The notes: a model not told the origin generated them from the sequence alone. A stretch of 64,000 nucleotides of DNA from Hymenobacter sediminicola (GCF_014250515.1 NZ_CP060202.1:1051001-1115000); one strand, 5' to 3'; numbered from the stretch's first letter, positions 48,467-57,988 are shown. A program made the numbers and translations.

Positions 48467-50797
48467 CTACTTGGCAGGTTGCACCAGCAGCACTTCGCCG
48501 GGCTTCACATTGAAATCCGGCTTGTTGTTCCACTCCATAATCTGCTTGATAGTGACGCCGTACTTGCGCGAAATGGCATACATCGACTCGCCAGCCGCTA
48601 CCGTGTGGCGCACGGTCGGCACGGCGGCTGGGCTGGCCGCAGCAGTTGTAGGATTGGCGGGAGTAGCTTGTTTAGCGGCCGGCTGCGCGGCAGGAACAGC
48701 TACCGTTTTAGGCTGATACACGCCCGTCCGGGTTGTGGCGGGCGCTACCGTGGCCGCCGGAACGGGTGTTGCGGTGTCGTCAGCTGTTACGCGCAGCACT
48801 TGGCCCAGCCGTAGCGAGGGGTTCTGGGGCAGGTTATTCCAGGTTATGAGGTCGGCGGGACGCAGGCCATAGCGGCGGGCCACAGAGTAGAGCGTTTCTT
48901 TGGCTTGCACTGTGTGCAAGCCATTAGCCGGAATAGCTTCCACGGTGCCAGAACTGGCCACTGGGGTGGGGGGCAGCGGCTTCGGTACGCTGACGGCTAC
49001 TCCCGCACCAGTTGCCGCCGCAGGCGTAGGCTTGGAAACTGGGGCCGGCTTGGCGGTAGGGGCAGCAGGCTTGCTGATCGGCCGCGGCAGGGGAGTGTCC
49101 TCAGTAGGCTCGTTGGCCGTACCCGCCGCTGGCTCGTCGCCGATAGGGGTGGAGGCGGGCAGCGCTTTGCGAGCCGGCAACGGCGCAGGTTGGGTTGCTA
49201 CAGTTTCGCGGGGTGCGGGTGTAGGAGCTGCCACGGGCGCTGAAACCGGCGCAGGAGCCAGGTCGTTGAGGTTTTCGGTTGTCGCATCGGTGGCACTGTC
49301 AGGCTGCGTGACTACACCAGTGGGAGCCGGCTCGTCGGGCGTCTCTACAGCATCTTCCAAAACGCGCACGGCGCTGGCAGTTTTGCCCATGTAGGGCTCC
49401 GTCTCATCAATGCGACGCTTTTTTGGAGCAAGCTTGGTTACAGGCTCAGGAGTTGGCGCAGGAGCCGCCGTAGGGGCGGGTGCAGCCGCTACCGGCTTAC
49501 TGCTCGGCCGCTCGAAAGCAGCCAAGGCGGCCTCATTTTTGCTGTCGGCATACTCAATAGCAACTTCTTTAGGGCGAGTGTGCTTCAGCCACAGAATGCG
49601 GCCGGGACGCAGTTCCTCGTTGCGAGGCATGCGGTTTTTGCTCCAGATGGCCTTCGCCCGGATACCGTACTTCTGCGATACAGTAGCCACACTTTCGCCG
49701 GCCTGCGCTACGTGGTATTCCACTTCGCTCTTGTCCCGCTTCTTCTGCACGAAGTAGGGCTGGCCCACCACAATGTTATCGAAGGCGAACAGGTCATTGA
49801 ACTGCATAAACTTGCGCACCTTAAGTCCGGCCCGCTTCGCCAGACTTTCCTTTGTCTCGCCGGGCAGCGCCACGATGGCCCGCAGGCCGTTCACCCGCAC
49901 GTACTCCGCGTTCTGCGGGTCGGGCTGGGGGGCGTTGAGGAGCTGGCCGGCGGTGGCGTTTTTTTGCTGTGCCGCCATAGCCGTCAGCTGCAGCGGGTCC
50001 GTAACGGGCACTAGTACCGTATAGATTTTGTCGGTGGGCACAGTGGGCGCCAGCAGCCAGCGGTTGTGTTTGAGTAGCTCGGCTGGGTCGGTTTGCAGGG
50101 TTTGGGCTAAGATGCTGAGCGGCTGCCCGGCCGGGGCCGGAAACTCCTGCAGCAACATTGGGGGCTTGGGGTTGTGGCCCACGGCGGGCTCATACGCCAG
50201 CTTGTGGGCCAGCATCGTGAGAATGTAGGCGTGGGTTTTCTCGGAAATTTCCATTTCCGTGGCGTCGAAGTCGGTCGGGAGCGTGTAAGGCTTCACGCCC
50301 CCGGAGCCCAGATTATAGCTGAGCAGCGCATTTACCCAGTTGTGCAGGGCATTGTTGTTGCGCTTAAGGTACTTGGCCGCGGCGTGAGTAGACGCCACAA
50401 TGTGCTTGCGCTCATCCACGACATCGTTCATCACCACCCCAAAATCGGCGGCCGATTCGCGCTTGAACTGCCAGTAGCCTACGGCGTCATGTATGCTTTG
50501 CGCATCGCCCTGCAAGCCGCTTTCCTGAATGGCCAGAAACCGGAAGTCGAGCGGCAGCGCTTCTTCCTGAAATACCCGCTCGATGATAGGGAAATAGGCA
50601 TCGGCTAGGTTTACGCGGGCCTGAAACGAAGCCGGGTGGCTGCGCAGTGCGTCTACTTTCTGCTGCACCATGCGGCGTCCGCCTTCGGTAAGGCGCAGGT
50701 GCATGCCAGCAAAATCGAGGGCGGATGGCACCGGTACGCTCTGCGCAGCGGCCAACAACGGCAGCCAGCAAAGCAGCGCGAGTACTAGTTTTTTCAT
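48467..50797 (-). CDS. Membrane-bound lytic murein transglycosylase (MltD-like) with multiple LysM domains
   Basis: This 776-residue protein starts MKKLVLALLCWLPLLAAAQS at the ATG at 50797. The transglycosylase domain (~50-200) has its catalytic Glu in LAIQESGLQGDAQS, then AVGYWQFKRESA and VNALLSYNLGSGGVKPY. Four to five LysM-like modules follow (~225-430 and two C-terminal ones: HTVQAKETLYSVARRYGLRP and HTVAAGESMYAISRKYGVTI), separated by long Ala/Pro linkers. It cleaves the glycan strand to 1,6-anhydro-muramic products. The upstream in-frame ATG at 50821 is rejected in favour of the one directly before the signal peptide. Confidence 0.92.
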   Translation of the reverse strand: MKKLVLALLCWLPLLAAAQSVPVPSALDFAGMHLRLTEGGRRMVQQKVDALRSHPASFQARVNLADAYFPIIERVFQEEALPLDFRFLAIQESGLQGDAQSIHDAVGYWQFKRESAADFGVVMNDVVDERKHIVASTHAAAKYLKRNNNALHNWVNALLSYNLGSGGVKPYTLPTDFDATEMEISEKTHAYILTMLAHKLAYEPAVGHNPKPPMLLQEFPAPAGQPLSILAQTLQTDPAELLKHNRWLLAPTVPTDKIYTVLVPVTDPLQLTAMAAQQKNATAGQLLNAPQPDPQNAEYVRVNGLRAIVALPGETKESLAKRAGLKVRKFMQFNDLFAFDNIVVGQPYFVQKKRDKSEVEYHVAQAGESVATVSQKYGIRAKAIWSKNRMPRNEELRPGRILWLKHTRPKEVAIEYADSKNEAALAAFERPSSKPVAAAPAPTAAPAPTPEPVTKLAPKKRRIDETEPYMGKTASAVRVLEDAVETPDEPAPTGVVTQPDSATDATTENLNDLAPAPVSAPVAAPTPAPRETVATQPAPLPARKALPASTPIGDEPAAGTANEPTEDTPLPRPISKPAAPTAKPAPVSKPTPAAATGAGVAVSVPKPLPPTPVASSGTVEAIPANGLHTVQAKETLYSVARRYGLRPADLITWNNLPQNPSLRLGQVLRVTADDTATPVPAATVAPATTRTGVYQPKTVAVPAAQPAAKQATPANPTTAAASPAAVPTVRHTVAAGESMYAISRKYGVTIKQIMEWNNKPDFNVKPGEVLLVQPAK

Positions 50798-50959
50798 GGG
50801 TAATCGGGTTCTCATTCCCACAAAGTAGGCGAAAACCGGCCGGTATATGAAACCAAACTAGCAGAAGGAAACCACTAGTAACGAAAAGAGACGAAGCTTC
50901 TGCGTCACTCAATTGCTGAATCCAAGCCGTTGCCGGATTAATAATATGCTCCACTCCCA

Positions 50960-50990
50960 TAAAAAAGCCCGACCTAACGAGGCCGGGCTT
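50960..50990 (-). terminator. Intrinsic terminator of the outer-membrane barrel gene
   Basis: AAGCCCGACCT pairs with AGGCCGGGCTT (one mismatch), followed by T-residues on the minus strand, 12 bp after the stop codon. Confidence 0.85.
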
Positions 50991-51001
50991 CTTTCTTGCT
51001 G

Positions 51002-53974
51002 CTACATACCGCCGCCGGGAGGGCCAATGCCCCCGCCACCACCGGGTGGTGGGCTACCGGGCTGCCCGAAGCCGCCTCGGTTGCGCCGTTCAGCAGGTGC
51101 TTCGCTAGGCAGGGCGTCGTTGCTGCTGCCGTTGCCGGCATAGCTCCGGATGTTGTAGGTGAACATGAGCATCAGGTAGCGCTGCAGAATGTTGCTCTGT
51201 ACATCCTCGGTGTAAGCGGCCGTGTTGTTTACCTGAATGCTGTTGTTTTGGCCCAGCAAATCGAAGGCGTAAATCTTGATTTCGCCTTGCTGCTTGGCGA
51301 ATATTTTCTTGCCCAGCGAGGCATTCCAGAGCACGAAATTCTGGTTATAACCCGCCGAAAGGCCTGTGTAAAGCTGGTGGTTCACATCAGACTGCAGGGT
51401 TACGCCCTTCACGATGATCCAGGAAAAGCGCAGACTGGTGTTCTGCCGGAAATACTGGCGGTCTACCTGGCCGGGCAGCGTGTTGCGCACATAGTTCTGG
51501 TTGGAATTCGAGGACAGCGTGAAGTCCAGCTCCGGGCTGATGTTGCTGCTCAGGCCCACGCCCAGCCCGAAACTAGGAGTGCGGCTGTAGTTCAACTCCT
51601 CGAATACCAGCCCAGGCGTCTGCGCGAAGTTGGCGTTGGCATTCAGGTTGAGGTTGGACTTGATGAAGCCCAGCGGCATGCTGTAGTTGAGGAAGGAACG
51701 TAGCGTATACTGCTGGTCCAAGTTGACGGGCCGCGTAAGCTGGCCGCCCACCGGAATGGTCACGCCACCCACCGTCAGCGGCTCGGTACCAGCATAAATA
51801 GTGCTGTTGGTGATGTAGTTGTTGGTGTACGAACCGCCAATCAGGGCAAAAAATGAGGTGGATTTCTCCGGCACCGCCGACGAGTAGCGCAGGAACAGGT
51901 TGTGGCGGTACTCCTGGCGCAGGTCGGGGTTGCCGGTGGTCAGCTGCAGCGGGTTGGCGTTGTTCACCACTTCCTGTAGCTGGCTGATGCTGGGGGCGCT
52001 GGTGTTGGTGCGGTAGTTCAGGCGCAGGTTCTGCTGCTTCGAGAAGTTGTAGCGGACCGTGGCATTGGGCAGGAAGTTCAGAAACGAGCGTTCCGTGAGC
52101 GTGGCGCGCGGAAACTCCTGGTCGGAGCGGAGCTGCGCGTTCTGCACGGCCGCGCCCACCGTCCATTGGAATTCCTTGTTCTGGTAACGGTAGGTCAGCT
52201 CGCCGGCATTGGTCAGGTAGCGGCTCTCAAACACGCTGCTCAGCGTATCATTCAGCAGCGAGTAGGCCTGCTCGCCCGGCGCAAAGTCGTAGGTGCGTTT
52301 GTCCGACTGGTTGGGCGTGTACGAAATGCGGTACTCGCCCTGCAGCTGGCTGAACTGGCCCAGCGGCTCGGTGTAGTTGAGGTTGCCGGTCCAGGCCCAA
52401 CCTTGCTGCGTCAGCTCCGAAAACTGATTGAGCAGCGTGGTGCGGCCACCCACCGCCGAGGTAGACGACAGCAGGTTGTTGTCGCCTTCTTTATCGTTGT
52501 AGGTAGTATTCAACCCCACCGATACCGTGCGGCCGCGCTTGGCAAACCGGTGCCGGAATTGTAGCTGGTTGCTGGCCGTAATGCCTGTCAGGGCCGAGCG
52601 GTAGTCACTGGTGTTGCTGCCCTGGGTTTCGTTGGCCGCGTCGCCGGAAGCCAGAAACGTGCGGCCATCGAGCCCGCTGTTGCCGGTGTTGCGCTGCACC
52701 GACAGCGCCGGCCGCCAGATCAGCGAGTTGGCCGAGTCGAACTTGTGCTCCAGCCGCATAGTAAAGCGGTTGTTGATGTTGCGGCTGGTGTTGAGCGAGT
52801 TTTCGTTGTAGCGCAAATCGTCGGTGGAGCCTTGCGGGGCCACGTAGCGGCGCAGCAGACTGGTGCGGGCCGTGTTGTCGCTGAGGTTGAAAAAGTAGCT
52901 GCCCTGTACGTCGGTTTTGGTGCCCCAGGTATCAGAGTAGTTCAGGCCCAGCGCATGCGTTTTGCTGATACCGCCCTGCTGGTTCACCAGGAAGTTGCCG
53001 GCGTTGTTGCCGCCACCGCCGCCCTGGTTGCCGCCGCCGGGGTTTCCCCCACCGCCGCGCCCACCACGGCCGCCGCCCCCACTTCCGCCCGAAGAGCCTA
53101 CCACGCCTAGCAAATCTTCGGTCCCGAAGTTCTGCTCGTTCACGTTGTTGCTCTGCGCCACCACACTCAGGCGCTGCTTGCCCTTAAACTGGTTGATGTT
53201 GCCGCTCAGCCGATACCGGTCGTCCTGGGGGCCATAGCCGGCCAGCACCCGTCCGAATTTGCCGTTGCGGAACTGCGGCTTCGTAATGATGTTGATGGTT
53301 TTCTGCTGGTTACCGTCGTCGAAGCCCGTAAACTGACTCTGGTCGGAGGCCCGGTCGTACACCTGAATCTTGTCGATGACTTCGGCCGGAATGTTCTTGA
53401 GCACGGCGTCGGGGTCGTTGCCGAAAAACTCCTTGCCGTCTACCAGCACGCGCTGCACCTGCTCGCCCTGGGCTTGCACCTTGCCGGTAGTCGGGTCCAC
53501 GTTCACGCCAGGCATCTTCGTGATGAGGTCCTGAGCGTTGGCATCGGGGTTGGTTTTGAAAGAACCCGCGTTGAACTGTGCGGTGTCGCCTTTTTGCACG
53601 GCGGCGGCGGCTTTGCCAACTACCTCCACCCCTTTGAGGGCTACACCGCCCGCGCTGAGCGTGAGCGTACCCAAGGCCAGTGGTTGCCCGGCCAGCGTGA
53701 GCTGCCGCTGCAGCGTCTGGTAGCCCAGAAACGAAACCGTCAGCTCGTAGCGGCCGGCTGGCAGGCCCGTCACCGCAAAATTACCTTCGCCATCAGCGGC
53801 CGCGCCGTTCTTAACGGAGTCGGCGGAAAGGCTGCGGACCAGCACGTTGGCGCCAATCAGGGGGCTTTGGTCGGCGCCGTCTACAATGCGCCCGGTTACG
53901 GAACTGGTTTGGGCGTGCGCTGCCAGAACGGTGCAGAACAGCAGCAGGAAAAGCACTAAGAAACGTCTTGGCAT
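51002..53974 (-). CDS. TonB-dependent receptor-like outer-membrane beta-barrel protein
   Basis: This is a 990-residue protein. The signal peptide (FLVLFLLLFCTVLAAHAQ) is followed by a carboxypeptidase-regulatory-like domain (SVTGRIVDGADQSPLIGANV) and a plug-like region (DLITKMPGVNVDPTTGKVQA, VQRVLVDGKEFFGNDPDA). A Gly-rich insertion of about 35 residues lies near 293-328. A large beta-barrel of the OMP_b-brl_3 kind makes up the rest. The last ~30 residues are a Pro/Gly tail (GSPPPGGGGGIGPP). No TonB box or SusD partner is evident, so a role in transport or adhesion is open. The start at 53974 is preferred over 53998 because it directly precedes the signal peptide. Confidence 0.88.
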   Translation of the reverse strand: MPRRFLVLFLLLFCTVLAAHAQTSSVTGRIVDGADQSPLIGANVLVRSLSADSVKNGAAADGEGNFAVTGLPAGRYELTVSFLGYQTLQRQLTLAGQPLALGTLTLSAGGVALKGVEVVGKAAAAVQKGDTAQFNAGSFKTNPDANAQDLITKMPGVNVDPTTGKVQAQGEQVQRVLVDGKEFFGNDPDAVLKNIPAEVIDKIQVYDRASDQSQFTGFDDGNQQKTINIITKPQFRNGKFGRVLAGYGPQDDRYRLSGNINQFKGKQRLSVVAQSNNVNEQNFGTEDLLGVVGSSGGSGGGGRGGRGGGGNPGGGNQGGGGGNNAGNFLVNQQGGISKTHALGLNYSDTWGTKTDVQGSYFFNLSDNTARTSLLRRYVAPQGSTDDLRYNENSLNTSRNINNRFTMRLEHKFDSANSLIWRPALSVQRNTGNSGLDGRTFLASGDAANETQGSNTSDYRSALTGITASNQLQFRHRFAKRGRTVSVGLNTTYNDKEGDNNLLSSTSAVGGRTTLLNQFSELTQQGWAWTGNLNYTEPLGQFSQLQGEYRISYTPNQSDKRTYDFAPGEQAYSLLNDTLSSVFESRYLTNAGELTYRYQNKEFQWTVGAAVQNAQLRSDQEFPRATLTERSFLNFLPNATVRYNFSKQQNLRLNYRTNTSAPSISQLQEVVNNANPLQLTTGNPDLRQEYRHNLFLRYSSAVPEKSTSFFALIGGSYTNNYITNSTIYAGTEPLTVGGVTIPVGGQLTRPVNLDQQYTLRSFLNYSMPLGFIKSNLNLNANANFAQTPGLVFEELNYSRTPSFGLGVGLSSNISPELDFTLSSNSNQNYVRNTLPGQVDRQYFRQNTSLRFSWIIVKGVTLQSDVNHQLYTGLSAGYNQNFVLWNASLGKKIFAKQQGEIKIYAFDLLGQNNSIQVNNTAAYTEDVQSNILQRYLMLMFTYNIRSYAGNGSSNDALPSEAPAERRNRGGFGQPGSPPPGGGGGIGPPGGGM

Positions 53975-54057
53975 CAGGCAGGGAAATGAGTCACTCACGG
54001 CAATAGACGCAAATGCGGCCCGGACGTTTACTTCACCGGCGAAAAAGACCGAAGTAG

Positions 54058-54699
54058 TTAGAGCTTGCGCACCAGCAACAGTCCGTCGCGCAGAGGCAGA
54101 AACACGTTTTCCACGCGCGGATCGGCGTGCACTTTGTCGTTGAAGGCCCGAACGGCGTACGTGTCTTTGTCGGAGGATTTTATGGGGTAGGACTCTACCA
54201 CCTTACCACCCCAAAGTACATTGTCGATGAGCAAGAACCCTCCTGTACGCACCTGCGGCAGTACCAGCTCGTAGTAGGTGTCGTTGTTGATTTTGTCGGC
54301 GTCGATGAACACCAAATCCCAGGTTTCGCGAAGCCTGGGCACAATTTCGGCCGCCGCCCCAATGTGCAGGTGCAGCTGGCCTGTAAGCCCCGCCTCGGCC
54401 ACATAGCGCCGGATACGGCTTTCCAGCTCCGGATTGAACTCGATGGTGTGCAACTCGCCGTCATCGGCCAAGCCTTCGGCCAGGCACAGCGCCGCATAGC
54501 CCGTGAACGTGCCCAACTCCAGCACCCGCCGGGGCCGCACCATGTGGCTGAGCATACTCAGGAGCCGGCCCTGCGCGTGCCCGCTCAGCATGCGCGGCAT
54601 CAGCGTCTGCACGTGGGTTTCGCGGTTGAGTCGCGCTAGCAGCGGCGGCTCGGGAGTAGTGTGTTGGTCAGCGTAGCGGAAAAATTCTTCAGAATCCAT
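54058..54699 (-). CDS. Class I SAM-dependent O-methyltransferase (CCoAMT-like)
   Basis: This 213-residue enzyme has SAM motif I RVLELGTFTGYAALCLAEG at ~58-76, HTIEFNPELESRI, and metal ligands in FIDADKINND (Asp133, Asp135) and LLIDNVLWGG (Asp159, Asn160). That is the pattern of the caffeoyl-CoA O-methyltransferase/TrmR group, whose bacterial members modify catechols or tRNA. Its ATG immediately follows the TGA of the SRA-HNH gene with no gap, so translation is probably coupled. The preferred acceptor is unknown. Confidence 0.88.
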   Translation of the reverse strand: MDSEEFFRYADQHTTPEPPLLARLNRETHVQTLMPRMLSGHAQGRLLSMLSHMVRPRRVLELGTFTGYAALCLAEGLADDGELHTIEFNPELESRIRRYVAEAGLTGQLHLHIGAAAEIVPRLRETWDLVFIDADKINNDTYYELVLPQVRTGGFLLIDNVLWGGKVVESYPIKSSDKDTYAVRAFNDKVHADPRVENVFLPLRDGLLLVRKL

Positions 54700-55587
54700 T
54701 CAGGCAAAAAGCGAAGCCGGCGGCTGGGGCTGGTAGATGCGCCGCCGATGATAGAGTAAGTGCTCCGGGTGAGGATGATGGCTAGGCGCTACGGTGAGCT
54801 GTCCGGTCTGGCCCAGCAGGCAAAAATCTTCCTGGATTGCCCAGGCGCCCCGGTCGAAGGTCACGTGGTGATTGGGGCACAGGCAAAGTAAGTTGGTGAT
54901 TTTGTCCGGACCGTGATGTGCCCCGCCCAGCGGCCGGATATGAGCGGCCTCGGAATATGCGCCGCCTGGCACGGGAAGCCGCGTGCCACATACCTGGCAC
55001 CGGAAATCATATAGCTGCTTTACGGCGCGCATCACGGCTGTATCACGCACAATCTGCTGTACTAGGGCCGGGCGCCGCCGGGCTGCGGCATATTCTGCCT
55101 CTGGTTCCTGAGCCTGTGGCGGCACTACAGTTGCTGTCTGCGGCATCTGCTCCAGTCGAAACCGCCAGATCCGGTGCCCTGACATGCCCATTTCTTGACT
55201 GAACTGCGTGACGTAATACAACCCGGCGTACTGGTAAAACGACAAGCGGCCTTCCTGCACCTTGCGAATGACACGCACTGGCGTCTGTTGCGCAAAACTT
55301 AGACTCAGAGCCAAGTTCCCGCCCGTCAACTGCTGATCGGCTACTTGGCGGCCATCCTGATTACCACCTTCTCCCGTGTATAGAATAGAACAGCCCAGGT
55401 CTACATCATCCTCGTAGCCACCTGAAAGCACAATGGCTTCGGCAGGGAAGCCCTTCAAACTGGAAATGCCCTTGTATAAGTCGCGGTGTAGGCCAGCGGC
55501 TTTCACCTCAGACCGGTTCAGGAACTCATACCCCGGCAAAACCTGCGGCACTTCACCAAGTCTAATTGGATTGGGGAGCTGCGCCAT
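54700..55587 (-). CDS. SRA (YDG)-HNH modification-dependent endonuclease
   Basis: This 295-residue protein has an N-terminal SRA/YDG domain (~13-145: LSGGYEDDVDLG, YTGEGGNQDGRQVADQQL). It flips out and recognises modified cytosine in the family. The C-terminal HNH nuclease (~190-250) has CQVCGTRL (Cys197, Cys200), YSEAAHIRPLGGAHHGPDK and TNLLCLCPNHHVTFD. This is the architecture of type IV restriction enzymes that cut 5-methyl- or 5-hydroxymethylcytosine DNA. No cognate DNA methyltransferase is present, as expected. It starts 7 bp after the M16 peptidase stop and abuts the O-methyltransferase gene, so it lies inside a housekeeping-looking operon instead of a defence island. Confidence 0.92.
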   Translation of the reverse strand: MAQLPNPIRLGEVPQVLPGYEFLNRSEVKAAGLHRDLYKGISSLKGFPAEAIVLSGGYEDDVDLGCSILYTGEGGNQDGRQVADQQLTGGNLALSLSFAQQTPVRVIRKVQEGRLSFYQYAGLYYVTQFSQEMGMSGHRIWRFRLEQMPQTATVVPPQAQEPEAEYAAARRRPALVQQIVRDTAVMRAVKQLYDFRCQVCGTRLPVPGGAYSEAAHIRPLGGAHHGPDKITNLLCLCPNHHVTFDRGAWAIQEDFCLLGQTGQLTVAPSHHPHPEHLLYHRRRIYQPQPPASLFA

Positions 55588-55594
55588 ATTACTG

Positions 55595-56827
55595 TTACTC
55601 CGGCACGTACTGCAGCACGCTTAGGTTGTCTTCGCGCAGGATATCGTTGGCGAGTTCCAGCAACTCCGAGGACGTGACAGCGCGCACCCGTTCGAAGATT
55701 TCGTTGATGGTTTCCACGCGGCCAATGTCTAGGGTGCTTTTGGCCAACAGCTGCATCATACCGCTGTTGCTTTCCTCCGACATAGCCATCTGACCCATCA
55801 GCTGCTCCTTCACGGTATGCAGTTGGGTAGTGCCTAGGGCCTGCTCGCGCAGCTTCTTCAGTTCCTTCTGCACCAGCGAAATAGTGCGGCTCACCTGTTT
55901 CTTCTCGGTGCCGAAGTAGATGCCGAATAGCCCTGTATCGGTATAGGGCGAGTAAGTAGCGTCTATGGTGTAGACGAGGCCATACTTTTCGCGCACGGCC
56001 AGATTTAGGCGCGAGTTCATGCCAGGGCCACCGAGCAGGTTGCTGAGCATGAAAAACGGAATCCGGCGTGGGTCCTCGATGGCATAGGCTGGGCCCCCGA
56101 TAAGGCAGTGGGCCTGCGTGATAGGCTTGCGTTCCAACTGCTCCACGCGTTTATAGCCTCCAAACGAGGTACGGGGGCGTGCACCTAGCTTGGCCGGCAG
56201 CGGTGCCAGAAACTTGTCGGCCAGCCGCTTCACTTCCTTGAAAGGCAGGTTGCTGACCGAGCTGAACACGAGCCGGTCGGTGCGCACGTTTTCCTGCAGA
56301 AACTGCCGGAAATCGGCTTGCTGGAAGTTGCTGACACTTTCCCGCGTGCCCAGAATGTTGTGGCCCAGCGCATGATTGGTGAAGATGACGTCGTCGAAGT
56401 CGTCGATGATGGCATCTTCCGGCGCATCCTGGTACATGCTCATTTCCTCCAGAATCACGCCGCGCTCCTTCTCTATTTCCTTTTCCGGGAATATTGAGTT
56501 GAACGTGAGGTCAGTCAATAATTCGAAGGCGCGCTCGAAGTGCGTGCTGAGCAGCGAGGCGTAGAAGCAGATTTTCTCCTTGGTTGTGTAGGCATTCAGC
56601 TCACCACCTACCGTTTCGAGGCGGTTGAGGATATGGAAGCTTTTGCGCTTCTCGGTGCCTTTGAAAGCCATATGCTCCCAGAAGTGCGCGAGGCCCTGCT
56701 GTCCGGGCTTTTCATCGCGCGAACCAATATCCAGTAGGAAGCCGCAATGCGCGATTTTGGTGTGCAGAACTTGTTTATGCAGAACCCGGATGCCGTTGGG
56801 CAGCTCGTACAGGTCGTATTCAGACAT
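55595..56827 (-). CDS. M16 family zinc peptidase
   Basis: From the ATG at 56827 (MSEYDLYELPNGIRVLHKQV) this is a 410-residue M16 (insulinase/PQQL-like) peptidase. The inverted zinc motif HFWEH has His48, Glu51 and His52 (GLAHFWEHMAFKGTEKR), with the third ligand expected in EKERGVILEEMSMYQDAP. The C-terminal half resembles the M16 C domain (AHCLIGGPAYAIEDPRR, GGPGMNSRLNLAVREKYGLV). It has no signal peptide, so it is cytoplasmic. A TACCTTTG box upstream suggests it leads an operon with the SRA-HNH and O-methyltransferase genes. The longer frame to 57049 overlaps the upstream glycosyltransferase gene. Confidence 0.9.
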   Translation of the reverse strand: MSEYDLYELPNGIRVLHKQVLHTKIAHCGFLLDIGSRDEKPGQQGLAHFWEHMAFKGTEKRKSFHILNRLETVGGELNAYTTKEKICFYASLLSTHFERAFELLTDLTFNSIFPEKEIEKERGVILEEMSMYQDAPEDAIIDDFDDVIFTNHALGHNILGTRESVSNFQQADFRQFLQENVRTDRLVFSSVSNLPFKEVKRLADKFLAPLPAKLGARPRTSFGGYKRVEQLERKPITQAHCLIGGPAYAIEDPRRIPFFMLSNLLGGPGMNSRLNLAVREKYGLVYTIDATYSPYTDTGLFGIYFGTEKKQVSRTISLVQKELKKLREQALGTTQLHTVKEQLMGQMAMSEESNSGMMQLLAKSTLDIGRVETINEIFERVRAVTSSELLELANDILREDNLSVLQYVPE

Positions 56828-56906
56828 TTTGTGGGGTCTTGGAGTCGTAGGGGCCTGAGCAATAGCAGCCCGGCTCTGTATAACCGCGCACGGGCGCAGT
56901 GGGTTA

Positions 56907-56914
56907 CAAAGGTA
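56907..56914 (-). promoter_or_regulatory. -7 promoter box (TACCTTTG) of the M16 operon
   Basis: An exact TAnnTTTG on the minus strand, 79 bp upstream of the M16 ATG and just after the glycosyltransferase stop. Confidence 0.45.
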
Positions 56915-56936
56915 CAACCAGTGATGACGTGCTTGA

Positions 56937-57962
56937 CTACCTTGTCCCCGATTCGGCCTCAGCCAGCACGGCCAGCAGCTGCTGGGTTTCGATGCCGTAG
57001 GCGCACAGGAAATGACCCAGGGGGCACTTAGCGTACCCGTGTAGGCCACAGGGACGGCATTCCAAGTCGCCCTTTATTTCAACTACTCTCGAAAAGGGGC
57101 TCAGCGGCCCAAACCCGAAGTAGGGCACTGTGGAGCAGTACACCGCGCAGGTGGGCGCGCCCACAGCTGAGCACAGGTGCATAGGCGCTGAGTCGTTGAC
57201 ATAGTTGAGCACCGCCCCGCGCATAAGAGCCGCCGAGGCCAGCAGCGAAAGTTTCCCGGCTAGGTTCACCAGACCCGGCCGGCCGGCGGTCTGCGCCAAT
57301 GCGTCACAAGCTGCCACATCGGGCGGACCGCCCAGCAGGTACACGGTGTAGTGCGCTGGCAGCGCTGCCAACAGCTTCAACCACTGCTCCGGCGGAAACT
57401 GCTTGGTAAACCAGACTGAGGTAGGCGCAATGCACAGGTAGGGTGCGGCTGCCGCGTAGGCTGCCACAGCCGCTTCATCAGCGGCGGAAGGGTAGAGGCG
57501 GGGCGGCGTGATAGTGCTGCCAGAATTTGACCCTAGCAGGTGCAGGTTGCGCGACACCTCATGCACGCCCGGCCCGATAATATGCGGCACCACCTGCGTA
57601 AACCACCGGGAAAACGGGTTCTTATCAAACCCAACCCGCTCCCGCGCCTCAGAAAAAGCCGTCAGAAAGCCTGTGGAGGCAAAGCGCTGCAGCGTAATAA
57701 CCCGGTCGTAGCGAGTTTTTCGGATCTGCTGGAGCAGGCGCCACAGGCCGCGGTATTTGTCTTTCTTCTTGTCCCAGACCAGCACGTTGCGCACGTGTGG
57801 GTGGCCCTGAAGGAGCCCTTCATTGCCTTTGCGCACCAGAAAATCAACGGGCGTGTCCGGCTCGGTGCGGTGCAGTTGCTCCAACAGCGCCGTTGCCAGA
57901 ATAACGTCGCCAATAAATGCTGTTTGGATCAGCAGGATGGCTTGGCTGGCAGGGGCGGGCAT
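56937..57962 (-). CDS. Glycosyltransferase family 9 (heptosyltransferase-like)
   Basis: This 341-residue protein is a GT9 enzyme: AILLIQTAFIGDVILATALL, TSVWFTKQFPPEQWLKLLAA, YLLGGPPDVAACDAL, and the donor site YVNDSAPMHLCSAVGAPTCA. The C-terminus is Cys-rich (LECRPCGLHGYAKCPLGHFL), as in RfaF-type heptosyltransferases. It adds a heptose or related sugar to lipopolysaccharide in the cytoplasm. The ATG at 57962 is chosen because it opens the Rossmann strand; the frame to 58100 adds an unrelated stretch. A TACTTTTG box lies 27 bp upstream. Confidence 0.9.
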   Translation of the reverse strand: MPAPASQAILLIQTAFIGDVILATALLEQLHRTEPDTPVDFLVRKGNEGLLQGHPHVRNVLVWDKKKDKYRGLWRLLQQIRKTRYDRVITLQRFASTGFLTAFSEARERVGFDKNPFSRWFTQVVPHIIGPGVHEVSRNLHLLGSNSGSTITPPRLYPSAADEAAVAAYAAAAPYLCIAPTSVWFTKQFPPEQWLKLLAALPAHYTVYLLGGPPDVAACDALAQTAGRPGLVNLAGKLSLLASAALMRGAVLNYVNDSAPMHLCSAVGAPTCAVYCSTVPYFGFGPLSPFSRVVEIKGDLECRPCGLHGYAKCPLGHFLCAYGIETQQLLAVLAEAESGTR

Positions 57963-57988
57963 AGAAGGAGCGAGCGGAAAATGGAAGG

